Below are positions 59,361 to 64,000 of a DNA stretch of 64,000 nucleotides, one piece after another. The position numbers and the translations under genes are program-made. The notes beneath the pieces were generated by a model that saw only the letters and a list, made by a program, of their open reading frames with translations, was not told where the DNA came from and searched no databases. This stretch comes from Codonopsis lanceolata (Eukaryota; Streptophyta; Magnoliopsida; Asterales; Campanulaceae): NCBI GenBank assembly GCA_013146195.2, contig CM028381.1, positions 98,458,380-98,522,379 of the forward strand, in the 5' to 3' direction. The first letter of the stretch is position 1, and each line of letters opens with the position of its first letter.

Positions 59361-62300
59361 CATATATATATATATGTATATATGTTAGATTGTTCTCCCC
59401 CCCCCCTCCCACCCACCCTCAAAAAAAAAGAAAGGAGCACACACCTCTATTATATAAAGAGACAAAGCGCTAGAGGGCAACTGAAGACCTCTGGAGAAAC
59501 AGATCATTGAAGGAATAGGGACATTTACATGTACTGTATATTCATGTGGAACAGAAATTTATGCAAACAGGAAAAGCATGATATAAGTTGTTCAACATAA
59601 CAAAACTATAAATAATTTCTTTGTGCAGTTCATTTATATCTTATTGCAAACTCACATGGTGCACTTTAAAGATGTAATTTGAATCGAGGACTCAAGGGAG
59701 TTCAAGATTTATAATGAGGGAGAATAATAGAAAAGGAGCATTTAAATGTCTAAACTCTAATGTGATGCTGAAGTTGGAACATACATGCTTTATTATGTCC
59801 TCGTGCAGACTTCTGGCCTTCTGTTCAAGCCCATCCTGTCATACAAGTCAATTCTTGTTACACATTTACCTTCTACACATTCTTTATGATACATAGTCAA
59901 ACATACCAAAAGAACCAAATTACAATTTATTTATTTTTTTATCTTAGATGCAGAAGCATCATGTGTTCTATTTTTTATAGATTGTCAGGAAGCAAGGCAA
60001 CAAAGTGAAATCACATAATGTGAGGTTAGCTTAAATTGGTCCATCTTATCACAAATGAGAATGTTAAAATAACAAAGAAAGGTATGAAACTTGCTACTTA
60101 ACAGAAGCTATTGACCTACATGGAACTGATTGACACAAAAGGATTCATCCAGCTGATTTTGATTGGTTTGGAAAATAGCTGAGCTGAGTCAAATCTCAAA
60201 ATACTAAACTACATGAATGTTCTTGAGTCACATCTTGAAACTCATGCAACCCATTAAAGACCTCAGAAGTGAGTCAATTATACTTTCAGATGTAGCCAGA
60301 AGACCATCCATAACAAAGGCTAACAGCAAACTAGACTATTTCATTCTTCTGCAATTTCCTCTCTATCCAAGTTGTGTGGACTCTTGCTTCATGGGTGGCT
60401 ACGAGGACGGATCAACAGTTTTAAAGTCATTGGTGAAAATTAAGGCTAAAGGAATGATAGTGGAGATTATTAACATCCATGATTTATTTTGATATTCGTG
60501 TGCAGACAGATGCATGTTTTGAAGTGGCATTTAATAGATGCCAATCAAATTTCTCAGAAACCAGACATTGTGCTCCAAACTGGTTCTCAGACATGGTTGT
60601 TTCACGCTTTCCTCTGAAAATATCATCATATGATTCATTAAGTTTAACACCCCTAATAGCACTATAATGCTCTTCCACCACAAAGTAATTATATTTTCTC
60701 TTGATATATAACATCTTTTTTTAAACTTTCCTCATGCTTAACCTGGACAGGGAATCCATTTTTTTGATAAGTAAAAGTAATATGTATCACAGCGCCAAAA
60801 CAAGTGACGCGTCCTTGTACACAGGAAGTATACAAGACAAAAGAATTAATTAGTAAAAGCCATGTCCACTATATCTACAAAGAGTCCTCTGAACTCGAGT
60901 CATCTACCGAACACCACAAACGAAGGGTCTGAGACACATCCTTCTTAACCCGAGTAACATCATCAGACTCCAAATTCTCAAAAATCCTTTGGTTCCTCTC
61001 CTTCCAAATGGTCCACCAAATCGCCAAAGGGGGAGATTCCCAAATTCCTTTTTCTGAGTTTATATAAAGACCACCCTCAAATCAATGACCGACCTAGGCA
61101 TCAACTACGAGACACCTGCTACGAGAAAAAACCAACTCCATAACTCCCTTACAACAGGGCAGTGCACTAGCACATGGTTAACAGTCTCCTCTTCTTGTTG
61201 CACATGAAGCACCAGTTGACGTAGATCTTTCCGAAGCTCTCAGATTGTCACCCGTTAAGATAGCTTCTCGAGCCGCTTCCCAAACAAAAAAAGCTACCCG
61301 GCTAGGAACTTTAGCTTTCCATATTTCCTTACAAGTAAAGGGATTTCTGTCATCTTCATTTAGCTTAGAATAAAACGACTTGACCGAGAATCTTCTAGTC
61401 TCAGAGCTGACCCAAACAACTCTATCTTCCCCAGATTAATACATTTATTTGATTGAAATCCCAGATTTTAGTGTTGTGACATGACAGATGATGTCAAAAA
61501 CTTCAAAATTTTCAGTTTTTAATACCCATAAAAGGGTCTACCATTCACCACCAGCTTCTATTTATAAGAACATAAGTCCATATTACTATAGTTCTTATAT
61601 TTGGTAATCAAATTTCAAAATAATATCAGCCTAATTCATAACATTAAGAACATACCTTTTTAGCCAAACCTTATGTTCTCATATGTAGTAGTTACCAAAT
61701 TCTCTAGACTAAACCTCTATCCTTGCTCCCTGCTGTATATTCAAGCCACAGATGGGTATCTTGATTCTTTCTCAACCGTAGTTCATCCTAATATGCGCTT
61801 TGTTTTCACTCTTATCCTTCTTATCCAATCCATAACAGGTTTGTGATTCTTTCTAATACTGTCATTCTTTCCTATTATCAGTTTTGTGTAATCTTCTCTT
61901 TTCATTCTTTCAATAAAGTCAGGGGTTTCCATGTGCATATGTATGAAAGCTTAATTATTAAAAATAAAGAGGTGGAAATCTACATAATATCAGTCTAAAA
62001 TGTTGTAAAGAAAGCATTGTCAATCCATCTATGTTTTTCACCACAAACCACAACCAAAACACACACATACACACAAGCACATTTACTATTCTGATTGAAA
62101 AAAAAATAAGACTTATAATTAACCTGTTTCTTACATTCATCTACCTCTAACATCCTCTAGCTCATTGTTTTTAATAATAAGTAGTATTGAAATACTGGTC
62201 TCATTTGTGTCTTCTTTTTCTAATTTCTATAACTAGGTTTCTTCTGTGTTATACTTGTTCTCATTCTTTTCTCTGTTCTATCTGTTTGTGGAAGAGCTAG

Positions 62301-63113
62301 CCTATGCATTGAGTCTCGTATGAACAACTAATCATACAATTTGCGACTTCATTTTTCTTTTTTTCTTGTTGCTGCATTTTTGCTTTCACTTCATCCTAGT
62401 AGTGGATGTAATTGTATAATATGGTGTACAATTATCATTTCGATATACTCGTATACATGACTCCTCCGTTCCTAAAAAAGAATTTATTATTGCTTTTTAG
62501 GTCGTTTCAGAAAGAGGATTCACTTTGTAATCTTTCCTTTTCTTCTTTTTTTGAAAATGTTACTTTTACCCTTTTACCCTGGACTTGCCTTTCCTTTAAT
62601 TGATGAGTCCCACTTCCACATGGGCAACATTGAAAATTTCAAAACATACAAAATATTTATAATAGAGTCAAATAGCCTTCTTCTTTTTTTAAATGTCTGC
62701 CAATTCAAAGACGACTCCTTTTCAAGAACAGATGGAGTAATATTTCAGAACAAAACTATTGTGAAACCTTTGTATCATAACCCTTGCAAACTAGTTTAGT
62801 ATAATTTATTTATTTATTAGGATGGGAGTCATTTGAGAAAGGCAATATTGGAAATAAGTTTTGTTTTGTATTACTATTTAGTTATTACACCTCAAAGATT
62901 CCAAAAAGGCACTTAGTCATCTTACCAAGGAAGGCTCTTTGTTGATCATGAGAAAAGGAAGACGGATACTTAAGTATCTTCTACTTTACATTCTTCTTTA
63001 ATCAAATACATTATTCAGCTAAATGCGAGTAAAAGCAGCATTTATCTACTCACCACCGTAAGCTTTTTAAGGAGGCCACTTTTCACTTTCTTTTTCAAAT
63101 CTAGGCATTCTTC
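35264..63113 (-). CDS. SWIB/Plus-3/GYF domain protein (At5g08430-like), C-terminal 388 residues
   Basis: Minus-strand exons: 63113-63054, 59835-59785, 57093-57023, 56213-56026, 53871-53734, 53131-53012 and 35802-35264. Phases agree across every junction and sum to 389 codons with stop. The first visible exon (EECLDLKKKVKSGLLKKLTV) follows the Plus-3 domain in relatives. Next come LEQKARSLHEDIIKH, WIPRELSSLQNRIDRANEKG, LFEYLERKQKL and LLQQVPKVIADVEELGPAYE. The last exon ends in a GYF-like domain (WHCLGPNGERNGPLSLKLMKAW, then FKVWKANQ), which in relatives binds proline-rich peptides. SWIB and Plus-3 link the family to chromatin and transcription elongation; those domains should lie beyond the right edge. 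Intron 57022-56214 has AT-AC ends, the others GT-AG. The last intron is 17.2 kb. The GYF residues are somewhat divergent (Cys where Tyr is usual). Confidence 0.82.
35821..37620. other. proximal part of the 17-kb last intron
   Basis: AT-rich with no convincing frame on either strand. It holds one duplicated block (36668-36770, partner 28633-28735). Nothing else was recognised. Confidence 0.5.
37625..37915 (-). pseudogene. LINE ORF2 3' end fragment
   Basis: The minus frame reads VCWIIWKERNRRAFDNEKRT, then CTMFFWCFEFVDLF, the last part of the LINE ORF2 family in this window. It is followed by the shared 3' region GGACGCGTCACTTGTTTTGACGC (37682-37660), which folds into a 6-bp hairpin, and ends at an A-rich tail (T-run at 37628-37634 on +). 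Confidence 0.8.
38010..38125 (-). repeat. SINE-like dispersed repeat copy
   Basis: The reverse complement reads AGGTAAATATGACCCCTTGG, then GTATTGGAACCAAGGACCTC. It matches 63403-63470 over about 65 bases with few differences, with related copies at 29265-29371 and 56570-56620. No A/B box promoter could be assigned with confidence. Confidence 0.5.
38147..38230. repeat. Stowaway-like end fragment
   Basis: TACTCCATCCATTCTACCCA followed by a repeat of 'aaagagtccat' resembles a Stowaway terminus. No partner end was found. Confidence 0.4.
38275..40130 (-). pseudogene. LINE ORF2 fragment, split by a Harbinger-type element
   Basis: Minus-strand frames at 40122-39907 (EGSHLWFLRAVMSSHGLGVW) and 38766-38299 (GRIFVNWCFTCKKEVEAVNHLL, then TIWWTIWKDRNRRIFANKES) belong to the region after the LINE reverse transcriptase. 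The 795-bp insertion 39103-39897 separates them. The 3' hairpin GCGTCA-CCTAATT-TGACGC lies at 38309-38291. Stops are present. Confidence 0.8.
39103..39897. mobile_element. non-autonomous PIF-Harbinger (Tourist-like) element, 795 bp
   Basis: Termini GAGCATCCACAGTGGTTCCC and, from the right, GAGCATCCACAATGGTTGCA are long inverted repeats that continue with ACACCCTAAAACCC. TAA is duplicated on both sides (39100-39102 and 39898-39900). The terminus resembles the autonomous element at 29792 (GAGTACCTACAGCAGG). No coding frame inside. It interrupts a LINE, so it is younger than that LINE. Confidence 0.92.
40873..41171 (-). mobile_element. TRIM retrotransposon (299 bp) with 72-bp LTRs
   Basis: Direct repeats at 40873-40944 and 41100-41171; read on the minus strand each starts TGTTAAGCTTGATATAC and ends in CA. 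Directly after the 5' LTR (minus) comes TAGTATCAGTGG, a decayed methionine-tRNA primer-binding site. Flanks CTTCT and CTTCC are a 5-base duplication with one mismatch. It is too short to code for anything, hence a TRIM. LTR-like pieces of the same family stand near 43831-43895 and 44690-44780. Confidence 0.8.
41211..42432. mobile_element. foldback MULE-like element with 440-bp inverted repeats
   Basis: Left arm 41211-41650 and right arm about 41991-42432 are inverted copies with moderate divergence; both start AGGGTTAA(G/C)TAGTATTTTA when read inward. The 340-bp centre holds an ATG frame at 41739. Arms of this length are typical of Mutator-type or foldback elements. A clear target duplication was not found because both flanks are A-rich. 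Confidence 0.85.
41739..41954 (+). CDS. small ORF inside the foldback element (71 aa), function unknown
   Basis: The frame starts MIEKLNDSGMVELTGKLMG and continues through a hydrophobic stretch (MAIIVYYLVKAFVSFL, about residues 20-36) that could be one membrane-spanning helix, then becomes Arg/Cys-rich. It fills most of the space between the two arms. It could be a captured host gene fragment (Pack-MULE) or chance. I do not recognise the protein and no introns or neighbours help. Confidence 0.3.
   Translation: MIEKLNDSGMVELTGKLMGMAIIVYYLVKAFVSFLRSYFGGSPNRRRCHLNRCRCRTSVRVVRFNPNAFKP
42450..42610 (-). pseudogene. LINE reverse transcriptase fragment
   Basis: The minus strand reads SQHAFVGGRQILDE near 42585-42540, the same block as NQHAFVGGRQITEA in the long LINE (about 48200), followed by an unrelated open stretch. 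Only this short block is recognisable. Confidence 0.55.
43000..43680 (-). pseudogene. LINE ORF2 3' fragment
   Basis: Minus frames at 43638-43252 (WKTKAPPRVGFFMWEAANEA, then NWCFMCKRDAESVNHLLLHC) and 43270-42995 (SWTIYRERNARAFENEERSM) are the zinc-binding region and C-terminus of the LINE ORF2. The shared 3' hairpin is degenerate here (43040-43022). Stowaway-like ends flank it (CTCCATCCATCCCAAAATTA at about 42882 and GGATGGAAGGAGTA at about 43718), so the LINE may have landed in a Stowaway element. Confidence 0.85.
44290..44640. repeat. duplicated intron blocks, MITE-free copy
   Basis: Matches 28741-29090 and 29405-29530 in order. It contains the empty MITE site ATTCTAAAA at 44369-44377. It lies within the last intron of the SWIB/Plus-3/GYF gene. 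The remaining intron to 45420 has no gene recognised. Confidence 0.85.
45430..45750 (+). pseudogene. LINE ORF2 3' end fragment
   Basis: The plus frame reads CL-IWKERNRRNF-like sequence and QLKDCLLHTLFLWCNETGSS, ending with PLVYKGRVTCFDAF. The 3' hairpin GTGTTA-CCTGTTT-TGACGC (45698-45716) keeps pairing through G-T pairs. Followed by TTTACTTATCCAGAAAA, a decayed tail. It is opposite in orientation to the long LINE next to it. Confidence 0.8.
46100..49809 (-). pseudogene. LINE ORF2: endonuclease, reverse transcriptase, zinc-binding end
   Basis: Endonuclease: RIISWNMRGINEVSKRLVV and HLICLQEMKVE near the start, GNFTWSRNSEWKSCSWIDRF and VSDHIPVRLEC further on (APE type). Reverse transcriptase: ITLIPKRSGAENIKDFRPIS, NQHAFVGGRQITEA, LLCKLDIEKTYDHINW, GLRQGGP and HLLFADDTLVF, the A/FADD catalytic box (about 48350-47690). 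Then SKGGRLTLIKSTLSNLPTYF and, at 46983-46471, the zinc-binding region (WKDRWCGDMELC, SFFMWKAVNEAL). Frameshifts divide it into about six open pieces, and a duplicated 80-115-base segment lies in the RT. Confidence 0.92.
47769..47961 (-). repeat. tandem duplication within the LINE reverse transcriptase
   Basis: On +, AAATATCCATCATCTTACTC occurs at 47769 and again at 47885, and each is followed by GTAACCCTCTC(g/a)AAC and AAAAATCCAGCGGGTTCACC. The second copy lacks about 38 bases present in the first. It repeats the coding block for GEPAGFFSSLRGLRQG and breaks the frame just before the FADD box. Confidence 0.85.
51037..51686. mobile_element. non-autonomous hAT element (about 650 bp) in LINE ORF1
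   Basis: Left end TAAGGGTGAGCTTGGTCCGG and right end, reverse-complemented, (C)TTAGGGGTGTGCAGAA. Flanking 8-base repeats TCTTCATC (51029-51036) and ACTTCATC (51687-51694) differ at one place. Inside are many 'ggttcggtccggt' words and a (TA)n run. Removing it restores the ORF1 frame across the site. Confidence 0.85.
51429..51482. repeat. (TA)n microsatellite inside the hAT element
   Basis: About 54 bases of TA repeats. Confidence 0.92.
52741..53011. other. intron sequence left of exon 53131-53012
   Basis: AT-rich, with the donor CAAG|gtgagg at 53011. No frame or repeat was recognised. Confidence 0.5.
54772..55342 (-). mobile_element. TRIM retrotransposon (571 bp) with about 205-bp LTRs
   Basis: Direct repeats 54772-54974 and 55134-55342. 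Read on minus, each starts TGTAATACCCCATCCCACAT (the 5' copy carries an extra GTA) and ends GGGGC(A/G)TTACA. After the 5' LTR (minus) comes AATGGTATTAGAGCGGGTCC, a methionine-tRNA-type primer-binding site; before the 3' LTR is the purine tract AAGTGGGGGAGAT. The inside is only about 160 bp and non-coding. The LTRs differ by roughly 10 percent. No clear target duplication. Confidence 0.9.
56214..57022 (-). other. AT-AC (U12-type) intron of the SWIB/Plus-3/GYF gene
   Basis: Minus strand: exon ...AGAAGAGA|ATATCCTTTT at 57023/57022 and CCTTTAAC (branch-like) then TTTGTAC|GCTATTTG at 56214/56213. ATATCCTTT is the full minor-spliceosome donor consensus. The branch-like A lies 19 bases before the 3' AC. 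No GT donor in the neighbourhood gives the conserved protein; joining at these sites gives RRELFEYLERKQ in frame. Length is 809 bases, including the Stowaway element at 56520-56819. Confidence 0.85.
56520..56819. mobile_element. Stowaway MITE (300 bp)
   Basis: Ends CTCCCTCTGTTTCATCTAAA and, from the right, CTCCCTTTGTTCTGGGCAAA, flanked by TA on both sides (56518-56519 and 56820-56821). Both ends continue with AGAGTCCA. A piece of the SINE-like repeat lies inside (56575-56620). It sits within the AT-AC intron. Confidence 0.88.
57735..57965 (-). pseudogene. LINE 3' end fragment
   Basis: The minus strand has the shared 3' region (GGACGCTTCACCTTTTTTGACGCC at 57775-57752) and, before it, a broken end of ORF2 (NATFFENAERG..., W-H-E-S-I-A). 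Its tail points to about 57735. The hairpin pairing is weakened by one change. Confidence 0.7.
58210..58782 (+). pseudogene. LINE 3' end fragment with intact hairpin and A-tail
   Basis: Broken plus frames include FFGRQFH near 58345 and CYLCKDSEENVSH-like sequence near 58400, then RIPLVYKGRITSFDAF near 58705-58750. The hairpin GCATCA-CCTCTTT-TGATGC (58731-58749) carries paired changes relative to other copies. Ends ATACTTACTTATC then an A-run (58770-58783). Confidence 0.78.
58785..59045 (+). pseudogene. second LINE 3' end fragment in tandem
   Basis: Begins TTCTTTGGGGAGAGAGAAATAGAAGG-type sequence encoding RNRRAFENEENS, then QLKDTLVHTHLFGVR. 3' hairpin (58982-59000) with one mismatch, then AATTTACTTATCAAAAAG. 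It abuts the A-tail of the previous copy directly. Confidence 0.78.
59230..59382. repeat. (CT)n(TA)n compound microsatellite between C-rich runs
   Basis: About 28 bases of CT repeats, then about 120 bases of TA with scattered CATA interruptions. Poly-C runs lie on both sides (near 59180 and 59398). Long frames of Tyr-Ile repeats on both strands come only from this repeat. Confidence 0.95.
60757..61430 (-). pseudogene. LINE ORF2 3' fragment
   Basis: Minus strand: zinc-binding region around 61240-61180 (NWCFMCNKK-like) and RNQRIFENLESDDVTR near 60990-60945, then the 3' region with hairpin GCGTCA-CTTGTTT-TGGCGC (60810-60792) and the tail ACTTATC then A-run (T-run on + at 60757-60763). It sits in the 2.7-kb... 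intron group upstream of exon 59835, inside intron 63053-59836. Confidence 0.8.
61431..62460. other. intron sequence without recognised features
   Basis: AT-rich; no protein-like frame on either strand and no repeat termini were seen. Confidence 0.45.
62461..62737. mobile_element. Stowaway-like MITE (277 bp)
   Basis: The left end CTCCTCCGTTCCTAAAAAAG and the right end, reverse-complemented, CTCCATCTGTTCTTGAAAAG are inverted repeats followed by a shared AAGAATTT/GAGTCGTC region. TA follows on the right (62738-62739), while the left flank reads GA, so one side has mutated. Confidence 0.65.
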
Positions 63114-63201
63114 CTACAAAACAAGAGAAGAAAATTAAGAGACAGTTACAATCATCCATAACCTACATTAAACTCGAATTTAAGGAGCCCATGGCTACAA
63201 C

Positions 63202-63314
63202 TAGGGGTGGCAAAATGGGTGTTATGGATAATCATAGGTTAGTTTATTATTCATGGATAACATGGATAATAGACTAACCTATAATTATCCATAACACCCA
63301 TTTTGCCACCCCGA
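63202..63314. mobile_element. palindromic hAT MITE (113 bp)
   Basis: A perfect 8-base duplication GCTACAAC (63194-63201 and 63315-63322). The element begins TAGGGGTGGCAAAATGGGTG and the right end is its near-exact complement; pairing continues almost unbroken through GTTATGGATAAT and ATAGGTTAGT to a short loop. Transcription would give a long hairpin RNA. Confidence 0.95.
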
Positions 63315-63322
63315 GCTACAAC

Positions 63323-64000
63323 TATGGTAGCACAGTTTGAATAGATTGAAAATCTGCTATGATCAACCCTAGCTTTCAATTAAAAAATAAAATTATTTTT
63401 TTATATAGGTAATATGGCCCCTTGGTATGGGGATTGGAACCAAAGACCTCAAGGTCATTGCCTTGAGTGCCTTTGCCTTTTCTCCCATCTCTTGGGGTTA
63501 AAGAATAAAATATTATCAGTGGTTAAGTATTCAGGAACAAAATTCTAATGCTAATTGAGTTGAAGGATGTTTTGAATTAAATATATATAGAAAATTTATT
63601 GTTGAAGCAATCAAGAGGTGCACGGAGTACAGATATGTTGACCAGAAAGAAAAAACTACAATTTGATGAGACGAACGTTCTGTGATAGTTCATAGCATAA
63701 GACTAAGCATTATTGAAGCTTCTATCATGATTTTCTTTAGAACTCCCAAATACATTCATTTATCCTTTTAATTGAAGAAGATATATTAAAGTAAGGCAAA
63801 GGAAAACAGACAGGAGGACAAGTAGTCCTTCAAATTACAAGTACAGTGGAAAAATAACGAAAAGCAGAATCCTCAATGGAGGATAGCTCTTGAAGGCTCC
63901 AAACGTTCTGAGCATCTGAGAGTTATGCCTCTAGAATCCTCAACAACCTATAGTAGAACAGAGATAAACAGTCCCTGATTCTTGAATATATTAGCATTTT
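63323..64000. other. right edge: intron sequence with one SINE-like copy
   Basis: The reference copy of the short dispersed repeat lies at about 63400-63480 (+). The rest is AT-rich. It should belong to the intron upstream of exon 63113-63054. I looked for the preceding Plus-3 exon on the minus strand and did not find it. Confidence 0.5.

Noticed and set aside
59120..59510. Overlapping frames of about 95-119 codons on both strands rich in Tyr-Ile or Leu-Ser repeats
   Set aside because: They are translations of the (CT)n(TA)n microsatellite; every frame of such a repeat stays open.

Overview
The window looks like nuclear DNA of a flowering plant, most likely a eudicot. The base composition is AT-rich, genes carry many introns, introns are enlarged by transposons, and every transposable element class seen is a plant type (Copia, Gypsy, TRIM, L1-like LINE, hAT, Mutator/MULE, PIF-Harbinger, Stowaway). 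Nothing prokaryotic, organellar or viral was seen. The species cannot be named from the sequence.

Three host genes can be reconstructed by hand with phase-consistent splice sites. (1) FRS11-like gene on + (CDS 2081-7468; three coding exons, 679 aa): a FAR1-family nuclear protein derived from a Mutator transposase. (2) CMC2-like gene on + (CDS 18249-26625; three coding exons, 87 aa): a twin-CX9C mitochondrial cytochrome oxidase assembly factor whose first coding intron is 8 kb and holds a hAT element and a degenerate Copia element. (3) SWIB/Plus-3/GYF-type gene on - (visible exons 63113 down to 35264; 388 C-terminal residues): the 5' half lies beyond the right edge. One of its introns has the AT-AC termini and conserved signals of a minor (U12) spliceosomal intron, and its last intron is 17 kb and packed with LINEs.

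Layout. 1-901: right end of a MULE. 902-7870: FRS11-like gene. 7871-8455: small MITEs. 8456-17124: an 8.7-kb decayed MULE with transposase and OTU remnants on +, a plant-mobile-domain gene on -, a 125-bp minisatellite between them and a nested hAT element. 17149-17287: MITE. 17300-26800: CMC2-like gene. 27390-29720: decayed copy of the 3' end of the SWIB/Plus-3/GYF gene. 29792-33349: PIF-Harbinger element. 33889-34880: Gypsy relic. 34885-35040: second copy of a hAT insertion junction. 35264-63113: SWIB/Plus-3/GYF gene, with LINEs, two TRIMs, a foldback MULE, hAT and Stowaway elements in its introns. 63114-64000: probable intron with one palindromic hAT MITE.

The most interesting large-scale inference is an old segmental duplication. 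About 20.3-29.7 kb and 34.9-45.3 kb share several blocks in the same order and orientation. The left copy kept the CMC2-like exons and lost the GYF gene. The right copy kept the GYF gene and lacks the CMC2 exons. Many insertions have exact target-site duplications, so nesting order can be read directly. I found no tRNA or rRNA gene and no CRISPR array. No system that is clearly unprecedented was identified; the best candidates for a second look are the AT-AC intron, the reciprocal-loss duplication, a 3' hairpin with base-pair covariation shared by the LINEs, and the foldback MULE with a small ORF.
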